Origin: Candidatus Cloacimonas sp.
GTDB lineage: Bacteria > Cloacimonadota > Cloacimonadia > Cloacimonadales > Cloacimonadaceae
Assembly (NCBI GenBank): GCA_023227825.1
Contig: JALOCJ010000001.1
Location: forward strand, 124,001 to 188,000
Reading direction: 5' to 3'
DNA: 64,000 bases
Position numbers and translations under genes: made by a program. Of the stretch, positions 7,622 through 16,721 are shown piece by piece (position 1 is the first letter of the stretch; every line of letters starts with the position of its first letter). The notes beneath the pieces are model-generated. The model was not told the origin of the DNA and did no database searches. It saw only the letters and a list, made by a program, of their open reading frames with translations.

Positions 7622-8641
7622 CTATCCCAAAGTAGATTTTACTGCTGCAAAAACTGGCTCTACTTCTATCTTTTGCATACAATTATGATGTTTTTGCGGG
7701 CATTTTTTACTGCCATGACTGCCACAGGGTCTACATTCAAGGTCTACTTCAAAAACCCTGTCTCCATGCCTATAAGGATAATAGCCGAAACGCTGAACTG
7801 TGGGACCGAAAAAGGCAAAAACCCTAATTTGCATAGCATTGGCAATATGCATCGCCCCACTATCATTACAAATCATTAAAGAGCACTTTTTTATTACAGC
7901 CGCACTTTCCAGTAAATTAGTAACTCCCGCAAGATTAATTAGATTAGCATTATCTTTTCCTATGGCATCTTCTATTTCAGCACATAGCAGTTTATCGCTT
8001 TCCCCTCCAATTAAAACAATCCCGTAACTACTATCTATCAGTTTACGGCAGAGTGTTATATAGGACTTTAGTAGCCAGCATTTGGTCTGCCAGATTGAGC
8101 CAGGAGCTACAGCTATGATAGTTTTTCCGGATAAAGGTTGAAGTAATATTTCAGCTTTCTGTTTATCTTTATCCGATGGAAAAAGCTCTGTTTGCAGATC
8201 AAATTCCCTATCACTTAAGGGCTTTAATAATCCTAAGTTTTTAACTATTTTATGCGGGCCTACAGGATGCTCTATTCTTTTGGTCAACATCCATTTAGCA
8301 GAGCCCCGGTTAAAACCAATGCGTTCAGGAATTTTGCTTAAGTATAATATTAAATGAGTCCTAAAAGAACTATGAGGAGAAATAACCAGGTCATAATGCT
8401 TTCTTTTAATCTGCTTGATTAGTTGCAAGGTAGATAGCAAAACATTTTTCCGCTTTTCATCTACTATTACTTCCTTCACATAAGGGTTGTTTTTTATTAG
8501 AATGGCTGCCTCAGAAACAACCATCACATCTATTTTTGCCTGGGGATACAATTCCGCTGTAGCTCTTATTAAAGGTGTAATCAATATCACATCTCCAATA
8601 AAAGCTGTCTGCACAATCAATATGTTGGGTGGCTCTTTCAT
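7622..8641 (-). CDS. ADP-heptose:LPS heptosyltransferase-like (GT9)
   Basis: 339 aa. Family marks: ILIVQTAFIGDVILITPLIRA at the start, the second-domain motif IAVAPGSIWQTKCW, and NDSGAMHIANAM near the C-terminus. GT9 enzymes transfer heptose from ADP-heptose onto lipid A-core. The rfaE1/rfaE2-type genes at 60704-62162 would provide that donor. It is the distal gene of the glycosyltransferase run and overlaps its neighbour by ATGA. Confidence 0.85.
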   Translation of the reverse strand: MKEPPNILIVQTAFIGDVILITPLIRATAELYPQAKIDVMVVSEAAILIKNNPYVKEVIVDEKRKNVLLSTLQLIKQIKRKHYDLVISPHSSFRTHLILYLSKIPERIGFNRGSAKWMLTKRIEHPVGPHKIVKNLGLLKPLSDREFDLQTELFPSDKDKQKAEILLQPLSGKTIIAVAPGSIWQTKCWLLKSYITLCRKLIDSSYGIVLIGGESDKLLCAEIEDAIGKDNANLINLAGVTNLLESAAVIKKCSLMICNDSGAMHIANAMQIRVFAFFGPTVQRFGYYPYRHGDRVFEVDLECRPCGSHGSKKCPQKHHNCMQKIEVEPVFAAVKSTLG

Positions 8642-9720
8642 AGTGAAGTATATAGTTCCAGGTATTTATCTATCATCTGGTCTTTACTAAATTTTTGCAC
8701 ACTGTTCAATGCGTTGCTACCATATTCTTCTCTCAGCAACGGGTTTTGTGCCAAAGTTAAAATAGCTTGAGATAGTTCAATCGGATTTTTAGGAGAAACA
8801 AGTAAACCGTTTTCTCCGTTAGTTATCATTTCTCCAATACCTCCTGCTTTCGTCCCGATAACGGGAAGTCCAACACACATTGCTTCTAAAACAGAAGTCC
8901 CAAGCCCTTCCAGACAGGAAGCTAAAACAAAGATATCAAATGCCTTTAGAAATTGTCCAATGTCTTTTTGAAAACCTGTGAAAGCGATGTGACCTCCTAA
9001 ACCTAATTCATAAGCAAGATTTTGCATTTCCGGCAGTAAATTTCCACCTCCTACAGCCATAAAAAAAAGGTCTGGATTTTCTTTTACTGCAAGAGAAGCA
9101 GCTTTCAGAAAATTGGGGTAGTCCTTGTGTCCTGCAAAAGCAGCTACAGTTCCAACAATAATACTCTCTGCAGGTATATTCCAGGTTTTATAAAAGTTTT
9201 CCGGAACTTGAGCTCTATCAAATTTAGCCAAATCTATACCACTATGAATAACTGCAATTTTTTCTGCAGCTACACCGCAATTAATTAGAACCCTACGAAT
9301 ATTATCCGAAACGGCAACAATTTTATTAACTGCTTTGGTTTTGTATTTAAAAGCAGACAAAGGATTTTTTCCTATCGGAAAGTCAACTCTTCTGGTTGCT
9401 ACAAGTTTTAAGTTCGGATAAAATAATTTTGCTAAAAGACCCCAACTGAGAGAATGACTGCTATGTAACTGTAAAATATTATAAGAATAACGACGGCAAA
9501 GAAGAGCTAACTTGAAAGCTGAAATAATATCTAATTCACTTCTAAATGCAAGACAATGATAATTTAGCTGGCTTGTTTCAAAATATTGTTGTAACTGAGA
9601 ACCGGGACAGCAGACAAAACCACATTGATAACCACTTTTCAACATACCTTCATAAAGGTAAACTGCCTGCTGCTGACCACCCCTCCAATATTTTTCCGCA
9701 TCAATATGAAGAACCTTCAT
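8638..9720 (-). CDS. Glycosyltransferase, GT4 type
   Basis: 360 aa, GT-B fold: N-terminal YWRGGQQQAVYLYEGM and the C-terminal nucleotide-sugar motif EGLGTSVLEAMCVGLPVIGT, with the EX7E-type glutamates. I chose ATG 9720 because it overlaps the upstream stop as ATGA and leaves out a non-homologous N-terminal extension. Sugar and acceptor are not predictable; the context is LPS or surface glycan synthesis. Confidence 0.85.
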   Translation of the reverse strand: MKVLHIDAEKYWRGGQQQAVYLYEGMLKSGYQCGFVCCPGSQLQQYFETSQLNYHCLAFRSELDIISAFKLALLCRRYSYNILQLHSSHSLSWGLLAKLFYPNLKLVATRRVDFPIGKNPLSAFKYKTKAVNKIVAVSDNIRRVLINCGVAAEKIAVIHSGIDLAKFDRAQVPENFYKTWNIPAESIIVGTVAAFAGHKDYPNFLKAASLAVKENPDLFFMAVGGGNLLPEMQNLAYELGLGGHIAFTGFQKDIGQFLKAFDIFVLASCLEGLGTSVLEAMCVGLPVIGTKAGGIGEMITNGENGLLVSPKNPIELSQAILTLAQNPLLREEYGSNALNSVQKFSKDQMIDKYLELYTSL

Positions 9721-10463
9721 TTTTTCATTTTCCCCAAAAGATGATAGCGGTTCCAAACACCCCATGCGGAATTTTTACATAACAAAAAGCCCTTGACACC
9801 ATCCAGAAAACCAAGTTGGAAGAGATACATTTTGATAAATTTAAAAATGCCTCTAACAAATGCTATAAATTCGTTAGCTCTTTTGCCTTGAGCATAAAGC
9901 TGTTGGGCACTTAATTCTCCATACAAACGCATTTTAGCAAAATGCACTTCCACTGTAGGACTTGTATAATGATATAGATAATGTTTACAGGTCTTAACTT
10001 TTTCTGAGGTCTGAACTCCTTCGTGAACAAGCTTTTCACTAAATCTACCCTGCTTGCGGTTAAATATCCTCAAGGGAGCATCATTTTGCCAACCGCAATA
10101 ATGGATGGGCTTGCCCAAATAATATGATCTTCTTTTTAACCTCCAGGCAAAGTTATCAAACCCTCTATTTTTAAGTTCCTGCAGCTCTTTTTGCAGTTCA
10201 GGGCTAATTTCTTCATCAGCATCAATAGACAAAATCCAGTCAAAAGTAGCAAGGTCTACTGCTTGCTGTTTGGCTTTTCCAAAACCCTCCCATTGATCCA
10301 AATAATAAACTTTAGCACCAAAATTCTTGCAAATATTCACTGTTTCATCGGTGGAACCGGTATCCAACACAACTATTTCCTCCACCCAAGAAATAGATTT
10401 TAAACAGCGGGCAATATTTTGTTCCTCGTTTTTTACAATCAGAACTGCCGAAAGGGATTCCAT
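9717..10463 (-). CDS. Glycosyltransferase, GT2 type (WaaE/KdtX-like)
   Basis: 248 aa GT-A enzyme: SAVLIVKNEEQNIARCL, DTGSTDETV, and the metal-binding ILSIDADEE. The later RIFNRKQGRFSEKLVHE segment is typical of LPS-core GT2 enzymes of the WaaE group. It lies one base from the upstream GT4 gene and overlaps the next by ATGA. Confidence 0.85.
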   Translation of the reverse strand: MESLSAVLIVKNEEQNIARCLKSISWVEEIVVLDTGSTDETVNICKNFGAKVYYLDQWEGFGKAKQQAVDLATFDWILSIDADEEISPELQKELQELKNRGFDNFAWRLKRRSYYLGKPIHYCGWQNDAPLRIFNRKQGRFSEKLVHEGVQTSEKVKTCKHYLYHYTSPTVEVHFAKMRLYGELSAQQLYAQGKRANEFIAFVRGIFKFIKMYLFQLGFLDGVKGFLLCKNSAWGVWNRYHLLGKMKK

Positions 10464-11615
10464 TTATCGGTTTTTGCCTTCTTCAACCACTTTGGTGTAT
10501 TCAGCTTTAAAACGCTCATAGTTAATGTTCTCTTGAACATATTCCCTGGCTGAATTACTCATTAGTTTTAACAATTCCCTGTTAGTATCAAGCTTCTTTA
10601 TATCAGCAATAAACTCTGCTATTATCTCTTCTTCATTTTCAGCTTTAATTAAAAAACCGCTAATTCCATCTTGAAATGTCTCTCTTACTCCCCCTACATC
10701 AGTAGCCAGCGGAACCAGACCACAAGTCATCCCTTCAGAAATTACCAAACCAAAACCCTCGGAAATGGAACATAGAATTAGAATATGAAAGTCCTTTATG
10801 GTTTGATATAACTTTTGCCTGTCACAAATTTCGCCCAAATTCACTATAGGTTGGGTGTTATCGTAATTTCCAATACAATAAAATATTGTCCCTGGAAGCT
10901 CTTGAATAACCTTTAGAGCAATTTGTTGATATAAATGGAATCGCTTTTCTTTTGAATTGCGTGCAATAAAGACAATTTTAAGAGGAGCATTTAAATCTTT
11001 GGCAATATTCAAATCACACATAGGAACAGCATTGTGAATTATTTTCAAACGATCATCATATTTATCTGCAAAGCCATTATCTATATAGATGTTTTTAACT
11101 GAAGTGTAAACCGCTTGAGAGACAACTATTCTTTTATTGATTTTGGGAGTTGCTTGAATCCAGTGTTTGTTATTTATTCCAAAAAGGCCATGCAGAATAT
11201 CAATAATATAACTCTCATTCAAATAATAACATAGTTCATAGAAAATGGTGCTGTTAGCTGAAATCACTACTGATTTGGGATGCCTGTTTATCATTGAAGC
11301 CAGAAATCCATAGAAGAAATTCTTAACTATAAAGCGGTTTGCGTTATTAAAGTATTTATATATTTCAATCAATCTTCCGGTATCTTGCATCGCCTGATAA
11401 TGGGTTTTATTACGAGAATTATTGGTAATTATAATAAAAGGTTTTTGGTCTGCAAAAATACGCAAAATGTCTAGATGAACCTGCTCAGCGCCACCAGTAT
11501 GATAATGTGGGAAGAAAAAAAACAGGGAACCGGGATTATTCCAATTTAACATCTTATCGGCTAAAACCCCCGTATAAAAAAAAGGATACCCTAATACTCG
11601 CTCTAAGCTATTCAT
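10464..11615 (-). CDS. Glycosyltransferase, GT4 type
   Basis: 383 aa. A GT4 C-terminal domain is clear: IVFIARNSKEKRFHLY, then ISEGFGLVISEGMTCGLVPLAT with the EX7E pair, then GGVRETFQDG. The N-terminal acceptor domain is divergent (FPHYHTGGAEQVHLDIL). Overlaps the upstream GT2 gene by ATGA. Substrate unknown. Confidence 0.82.
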   Translation of the reverse strand: MNSLERVLGYPFFYTGVLADKMLNWNNPGSLFFFFPHYHTGGAEQVHLDILRIFADQKPFIIITNNSRNKTHYQAMQDTGRLIEIYKYFNNANRFIVKNFFYGFLASMINRHPKSVVISANSTIFYELCYYLNESYIIDILHGLFGINNKHWIQATPKINKRIVVSQAVYTSVKNIYIDNGFADKYDDRLKIIHNAVPMCDLNIAKDLNAPLKIVFIARNSKEKRFHLYQQIALKVIQELPGTIFYCIGNYDNTQPIVNLGEICDRQKLYQTIKDFHILILCSISEGFGLVISEGMTCGLVPLATDVGGVRETFQDGISGFLIKAENEEEIIAEFIADIKKLDTNRELLKLMSNSAREYVQENINYERFKAEYTKVVEEGKNR

Positions 11616-12448
11616 ACCAATATCTCTAAATCGTTACGACCAGAATTTAATCCTTTTTGGCACTTATAATTTCTATGTGAAATCTTTTTTTTACAGCGTT
11701 CGCTATAATTGGCATTTTTTCTTTCACCTTGATTGTGATAATGCGTATGATACAGGTGAAGAGGAATTTGAGAACGGACAAAATTGTAACCTGATCTGCC
11801 TAATGCCTGTAAGCGTCTCCCCAAATCATCATCTTCATTCCCCCAACCAATATAGTTTTCATCATAACCGTTAATTAATTCTAAGTCACTTTTAAAAATA
11901 GCTGAAATACCACCTCGTAATTTTGCTCCATGTTGTCCAATGTGTAAATAACGAAAAGCCATATAGGATAAATAGTCCTTTCTATATTGTTTTTCTATCT
12001 TTTCCCTTTGTTCTTTGGTTAAAATAGTGCTCCAGTCATTTTTCTCTATTAACCCAAAAGTTAATTTTTCTGTCTGCTCTTTATTCAGACGAATAGGATA
12101 GCCACTAAGAAATTTACCTTTAGTCAGATTTGCCTTGATACTTTTCAGATAATCTTTGGGAATAACTATATCCTGATCCAGAAAAACCAAAATTTCTCCT
12201 TTGCTAACATAAATACCATTATTTCTTGCTCTTGCCAAACGGAAATTTTGATGTTCTTGTCTGATTAAAATAATGGGTATGTCTGTCTTCAATTTTTGAC
12301 TATTAAAAAAGCAGATAATATCATCATCGGAGCCATCATCGGTAAGGATAATTTCATCGGGTAGCACACTTTGCCGGTAAACTGAAAACAGGCATTTTTC
12401 CAACAAATCCAGATAGTTATATACAGGAATGATTAAGCTTATACTCAT
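11612..12448 (-). CDS. Glycosyltransferase, GT2 with galactosyltransferase-like C-terminus
   Basis: 278 aa. GT-A core: SLIIPVYNYLDLLEKCL, LTDDGSDDD and FLDQDIVIP. The segment NGYDENYIGWGNEDDDLGRRL matches the C-terminal half of two-part GT2 enzymes of the chondroitin-synthase/WbbL-like kind, where GWGxEDxDL closes over the acceptor site. ATGA overlaps on both sides. Confidence 0.83.
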   Translation of the reverse strand: MSISLIIPVYNYLDLLEKCLFSVYRQSVLPDEIILTDDGSDDDIICFFNSQKLKTDIPIILIRQEHQNFRLARARNNGIYVSKGEILVFLDQDIVIPKDYLKSIKANLTKGKFLSGYPIRLNKEQTEKLTFGLIEKNDWSTILTKEQREKIEKQYRKDYLSYMAFRYLHIGQHGAKLRGGISAIFKSDLELINGYDENYIGWGNEDDDLGRRLQALGRSGYNFVRSQIPLHLYHTHYHNQGERKNANYSERCKKKISHRNYKCQKGLNSGRNDLEILV

Positions 12449-13389
12449 CGTTTCACTAAGATATAATTTTTAAATGTTCCGATTTGTTTGCTGCCATTAA
12501 AGTGTTTTTCTATAAAAGTTAAAAAGCGGTATTTGAACATCTCGTGTTTATGCGGTTCCCGATAAGGATTGGGTTTACCTGTCAGTTGCAATTTATCCTG
12601 CCAGTTGAAATTAGCAATCATATTTTGCATTACCAAAGGGTGAGTTCCCTTAAAAACAGCCAATTGAGAAAGAGGTCCGTAATCAAAATATTGTGGAGCT
12701 TTGTTATAATAGGCATCTGCTTTTTCTTTTCCCCAATGTACAGAATCTAAAGCTCGGCGTTTATTTTGCATTAATTGGGGAGGGCGAACCCAACCGTAAT
12801 GATAAATTTCTGCTTCCACTTTGGCAACTTTTAATTTTCGGGTTCCTGTTTCCTGGCGGGGATTATCATAATATTCAAAATAGCGAAAGGATTGAGCACT
12901 CTGATAAGAATGGATATGAGGGTCATTGCGGATAATACGAATTTCAAAAGGATACCAGCCATGCCCGTTTTGATAGTGAAAATAGTCGCCCCAAAAATGT
13001 TTATAGGCAAAGAGTAAACCTTCTATTTCCTTATCGTTTAGCAGTTCTTCACAGCGTTTCTTAATTACGGGTAAATATTTTTCGTGAACAACTTCATCTG
13101 CCTGCAGATAAAAAAGCCAGTCGCCTTGGCATTCATTTTTGGCAATATCAGTTTGCCATGCATTTATAACTCCCTTTTGAAACAATTTGGGTTCCCATTC
13201 TGTATCAATAATTTTGATTTTGGGTTCATTTAATGCCAAAATGCGTTCCCTTGTTTCATCATCAGAATCACTTTTCCCTACTGCGATTACAAATTCATCA
13301 CAAATTGGCAAAATGCTTAATATAGATTCAATTACCGGATAGTATAATTTTATGCCGTTGCGCGCAAAGGAAAAGCCACTAATTTTCAT
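12445..13389 (-). CDS. GT2-like glycosyltransferase
   Basis: 314 aa. Starts GFSFARNGIKLYYPVIESI and has a D-containing site (VGKSDSDDETRE, FYLQADEVVHE), typical of a divergent GT2 group found in surface-glycan clusters. The C-terminal half is rich in aromatic residues and H/W/Y (YHYGWVRPP). First of six glycosyltransferases reading leftward, after the MsbA-type exporter. Confidence 0.78.
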   Translation of the reverse strand: MKISGFSFARNGIKLYYPVIESILSILPICDEFVIAVGKSDSDDETRERILALNEPKIKIIDTEWEPKLFQKGVINAWQTDIAKNECQGDWLFYLQADEVVHEKYLPVIKKRCEELLNDKEIEGLLFAYKHFWGDYFHYQNGHGWYPFEIRIIRNDPHIHSYQSAQSFRYFEYYDNPRQETGTRKLKVAKVEAEIYHYGWVRPPQLMQNKRRALDSVHWGKEKADAYYNKAPQYFDYGPLSQLAVFKGTHPLVMQNMIANFNWQDKLQLTGKPNPYREPHKHEMFKYRFLTFIEKHFNGSKQIGTFKNYILVKR

Positions 13390-13423
13390 TGTTTTTTCTC
13401 CATTCTGTCTTCCACTTGTTAAC

Positions 13424-15340
13424 TTATTTACCCTGCTGCAGATTATAAAGATGTTGATAGCGGGAACAGTTTTGAATCAATTCCTGATGTGTACCCATAC
13501 CTACAATTTTCCCTCTTTCCAAAACTACTATATTATCCGCCTTCAAAATTGTAGAAAGCCGATGAGCAATCAAGATAACTGTTCTGTTTTGGGTTGCTTT
13601 ATCAATTGCCTGTTGCACTTTTTGTTCCGATTCCGTATCCAGAGCGGAAGTTGCTTCGTCAAAAATTAAAATGGGAGGGTCTCCAACAATGGCACGTGCT
13701 ATACAAAGTCGTTGTTTTTGCCCACCTGACAAATCCGAACCTTTACTGCCAAGTACTTCGTTATAGGTATTGGGCAATTCATTGATAAATTCTTCTGCAT
13801 TAGCAATTTGGGCAGCTTTTATGATTTGTTCATCGCTAACTTCTTCTTGGCTGCCGTAAGCAATATTTTCTTTAATAGATTTGGAAAAGAGGATGGAATC
13901 CTGAGTTACAACTCCATAGAACTTTCGTAAATTATCCAACTTAATATCGCGTATGTCTATTCCATCTATTTTAATTGCCCCGGAAGAGACATCATAGAGG
14001 CGATTCATCAGGTTGGCAATAGTTGTTTTTCCACCTCCACTGGAGCCGACAAAGGCAACTTTACTGCCTTTAGGAATAGTTAAATTAAAATTCTTGAGCA
14101 CGGGTTTATTTTCTTTGTAGCCAAAGGTTACATTTTCAAAAGTTATTTCTTTATCAAATGTATCTTTAGCTATAGCATCGGGTTTATCTTGAATGCGGGA
14201 TTCCTGATTTAGCACTAAGCCAATTCTATCCAGAGAAACCAGAGCTTTACGAATATCAGTATAGACCTGAGTAATCACTTTTAGGGGGTGCAGCATAGAA
14301 AACAAAGCAAAAAGGAAAGCAGTAAAATCACCTAAAGTAAAACTACTGCCAGGAGTAAGGATCATATTCCCGCCAATAATGATTACTATTATGCCGGTAA
14401 TTGCAGTGTTCAATTCTGATATAGGAGTATTTAATGTTCCGTAATATTGTGCCTTAAACCACATCCGATAATGTTTCTGGTTGATGGTTTCAAAATTTTT
14501 CTTTTCATAGTTCTCGTGTCTGAATACCTGCACAATTTTCATACTGTTCAACACTTCTTCCACACTGGAAAAAAGATTAGAAAGTTGTTCCTGAATGCGC
14601 TTGGAATATTTTTTTATTTTCTTGCCTAAAAGACCTATTGTAAATGAAAAAACCGGCAAAATAATAATGCTGTAAAGAAGTAGAACAGGATTTAATAAAT
14701 ATGCTATTCGGGCAAAAACAAGCACCGTTATCACTTCCCGAATAACATTCACAAAGGAATTAATTAACTGTTCACTAACGATTTCTACATCACCAACCAT
14801 ACGAACAATAGCATCACCAACGCGATGACGACTGAAAAAAGTTAGGGACTGATTTAAATAGCGGGAAAACATATAATTGCGTATATCGCGAATAGTTCTG
14901 CCCCTTACGGAATTGAAAAGGACCTTATGCAGCAAATAAAAGATATTCTTAAACAGGATAATAAGAAAAACCGCTATACATAATAAATACAATAAAGATA
15001 GAGAGTCCGTTTGCAACATCAGCATTTTAGCATCTTCCCATAAGGCACCATAATTTTGAATTGCCGGGAAAAAACCACCGGAAGAACTAATATGCTGTTT
15101 TAGCATCTCTCCTAAAGCCACAAGAAAACTGCTGAAATCAGTGTATAATAAATTGACTTTATCCGGCTTGAAAACATAATCAAACACTGGAATTACTAAA
15201 GTTACGCTCACTCCATTAAAAAGAGCAAAAAGTAACATACATACAAAACCGGCAAGCATATAATGCCAGTAACGCAACATCATCCTGAAAATCAGGATAA
15301 TATTATTCCATCTGTTCTTGATTCTGCGTTTCATAGCCAT
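13424..15340 (-). CDS. MsbA-type ABC exporter (membrane and ATPase fused)
   Basis: 638 aa half-transporter: six membrane segments in the first ~330 residues, then the ATPase with Walker A GSSGGGKTT, signature DLSGGQKQR and Walker B ILIFDEATSALD, and a final H-loop IAHRLST. Family members flip lipid A-core or other lipid-linked glycans; heading a glycosyltransferase run supports this. I chose ATG 15340 because the longer frame (to 15391) runs through the tRNA-Arg gene and its terminator. Only 11 bases separate the tRNA terminator from this ATG, leaving little room for a promoter. Confidence 0.87.
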   Translation of the reverse strand: MAMKRRIKNRWNNIILIFRMMLRYWHYMLAGFVCMLLFALFNGVSVTLVIPVFDYVFKPDKVNLLYTDFSSFLVALGEMLKQHISSSGGFFPAIQNYGALWEDAKMLMLQTDSLSLLYLLCIAVFLIILFKNIFYLLHKVLFNSVRGRTIRDIRNYMFSRYLNQSLTFFSRHRVGDAIVRMVGDVEIVSEQLINSFVNVIREVITVLVFARIAYLLNPVLLLYSIIILPVFSFTIGLLGKKIKKYSKRIQEQLSNLFSSVEEVLNSMKIVQVFRHENYEKKNFETINQKHYRMWFKAQYYGTLNTPISELNTAITGIIVIIIGGNMILTPGSSFTLGDFTAFLFALFSMLHPLKVITQVYTDIRKALVSLDRIGLVLNQESRIQDKPDAIAKDTFDKEITFENVTFGYKENKPVLKNFNLTIPKGSKVAFVGSSGGGKTTIANLMNRLYDVSSGAIKIDGIDIRDIKLDNLRKFYGVVTQDSILFSKSIKENIAYGSQEEVSDEQIIKAAQIANAEEFINELPNTYNEVLGSKGSDLSGGQKQRLCIARAIVGDPPILIFDEATSALDTESEQKVQQAIDKATQNRTVILIAHRLSTILKADNIVVLERGKIVGMGTHQELIQNCSRYQHLYNLQQGK

Positions 15341-15351
15341 AATTATTCCAC

Positions 15352-15375
15352 AAAAAAAAGCCAGCAAGTGCTGGC
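15352..15375 (-). terminator. Rho-independent terminator of tRNA-Arg
   Basis: On the reverse strand a GCCAGC/GCTGGC stem (extendable by one A-T pair) is followed by eight T residues, 10 bases after the tRNA CCA end. Confidence 0.85.
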
Positions 15376-15385
15376 AAGAAAAAAA

Positions 15386-15462
15386 TGGCACGCCCTAAGG
15401 GAGTCGAACCCCCAACCTTCTGATCCGTAGTCAGATGCTCTATCCAATTGAGCTAAGGGCGC
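15386..15462 (-). tRNA. tRNA-Arg (anticodon ACG)
   Basis: 77-nt cloverleaf including an encoded CCA. Acceptor arms GCGCCCT and AGGGCGT pair (one G-U), the anticodon stem is TCTGA/TCAGA around loop CTACGGA (anticodon ACG), and the T loop is GGTTCGACTCC-like. ACG is normally edited to ICG to read CGU, CGC and CGA codons. Confidence 0.95.
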
Positions 15463-15473
15463 ACACAAAACAC

Positions 15474-15501
15474 TAAATATTTTTATGCCCTATTCTGTCA
15501 A
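15474..15501 (-). promoter_or_regulatory. Candidate sigma-70-type promoter for tRNA-Arg
   Basis: Reverse strand: TTGACA (15501-15496), 16-bp spacer, TATTTA (15479-15474), about 10 bp before the tRNA 5' end. Confidence 0.55.
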
Positions 15502-16436
15502 TCATTTCTTACAGCATTGCTGAATTGCATCCTGTTATTGCCATAAATTATACAACAATTTTATTGATAAGCCATAAATAATGATTATATCCTCCTGTGC
15601 TAAAAAAATCCAAAGGAAAACCATAGAACGACGATAGTAATATCTTAATGCTAAGATTAGAACATATTAAGCTAGCAATAAATACTTTACTACCTAGTCC
15701 CTTGGTTCGTAGACATATAATAGTTCCAGCTTTTTTACTGAATGAAATTACAAGAAAGAAGCAATGCACCTGTTATTATCTTGTTTTATAAAATAACTTT
15801 GTGGCCTTAGTTTAATTACCTGTTACCTGGTCATTTCTTTAACGACTCTTTAACGATTCTTTAACAATACATTAACTTCGTTAAGGAATCGTTAAAGATA
15901 TGTTAAGGCAGCATAAAAGATTCAACTTGGTAGGTAATAATGCGCAGCATAAAATAGGAAAATGTTGCGCAAATTGCAAGCTAAGTTATTTCAACCTAAA
16001 GTAAATTTTTAATTGGGGACACTATAAATTATGAACAGGCAATAGAAAAAAACAGGTTTAGAAAATGCTTTCTTCGCCACTTACTTTTTTCTCCTAACAT
16101 TGTTTCCTTTAAAGTATAATAAATATATCACATAAACTTTTCTGGACTACTGTTTTTACAGGAATCCACCTCAGAAAGGAAAATATTTATGCCTTATCAT
16201 TTAGAAAACTATATTATAACCAGGTAATATTTCTGTAAAAACCCTGTAAAGGAACTATGGAAGTTTTACGAGGTTGTTAGAGAATTGAATTTGTACCAAG
16301 CAATAAGGTAACTGAATTAAGGTTCCGTAAAAGCAGGAAAATTATATCTGCCTTAAAAACAATGTAATTGTCTCTATCACAGAGAATTATTTACAGTTTT
16401 CCTCAGCTGTTCATTCAGCATTCTTAATTTTTCATT
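15502..16436. other. Long non-coding stretch
   Basis: About 930 bp without a convincing gene. A 73-codon frame on the reverse strand (15548-15769) has no ribosome-binding site and no recognisable protein. The only clear structure is the 11-bp-phased dyad at 15837-15912. A 12-codon frame with a decent Shine-Dalgarno at 16189 stops immediately and is probably chance. Confidence 0.6.
15837..15912. repeat. 11-bp-phased dyad element, copy 2
   Basis: Left 11-mers CTTTAACGACT, CTTTAACGATT, CTTTAACAATA; a 10-nt centre; right 11-mers GTTAAGGAATC, GTTAAAGATAT, GTTAAGGCAGC. The core arms 15848-15865 and 15880-15897 form an 18-bp inverted repeat with one mismatch. Confidence 0.85.
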
Positions 16437-16721
16437 CTATCCGATAAACAGTTTAACAAGGATAGCTATAAGGAGCAGGGAATTAATTGCCAGCCAAATT
16501 TTAATTTTGTTAAAGCTCTTGATGTATATTTCCCTGTTTTGTTGAACTTTCTTTTCCAGGCGAACCAGTAAATGCTCCAGGGAACCAATTTTTTCTGCAG
16601 TCCGATCTTTTTTTCTGATATTTTGATCGTGTTTGGCATTACGTTTAACGATAGAGAACAATTCAAGGACGACAGGAATAAAGGCGGGAATAAATTTTGT
16701 TGCTTTCATACTTACTCTCAT
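16437..16721 (-). CDS. Small coiled-coil membrane protein, function unknown
   Basis: 94 aa. A basic N-terminus, a charged helical middle (SLEHLLVRLEKKVQQN, likely coiled coil) and one strong C-terminal transmembrane helix (WLAINSLLLIAILVKLFIG). It overlaps the PorV-like stop as ATGA, making it the last gene of the operon; Met at 16709 is an alternative start. No family recognised. Confidence 0.65.
   Translation of the reverse strand: MRVSMKATKFIPAFIPVVLELFSIVKRNAKHDQNIRKKDRTAEKIGSLEHLLVRLEKKVQQNREIYIKSFNKIKIWLAINSLLLIAILVKLFIG

Noticed and set aside
13424..15391. ABC exporter start at 15391
   Set aside because: The extra N-terminus is read through the tRNA-Arg gene and its terminator.
15548..15769. 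73-codon reverse-strand frame
   Set aside because: No ribosome-binding site and composition unlike a protein.
16189..16227. Tiny frame MPYHLENYIITR after a Shine-Dalgarno
   Set aside because: Only 12 codons; could be a remnant of a Y1-type transposase start, but too short to support.
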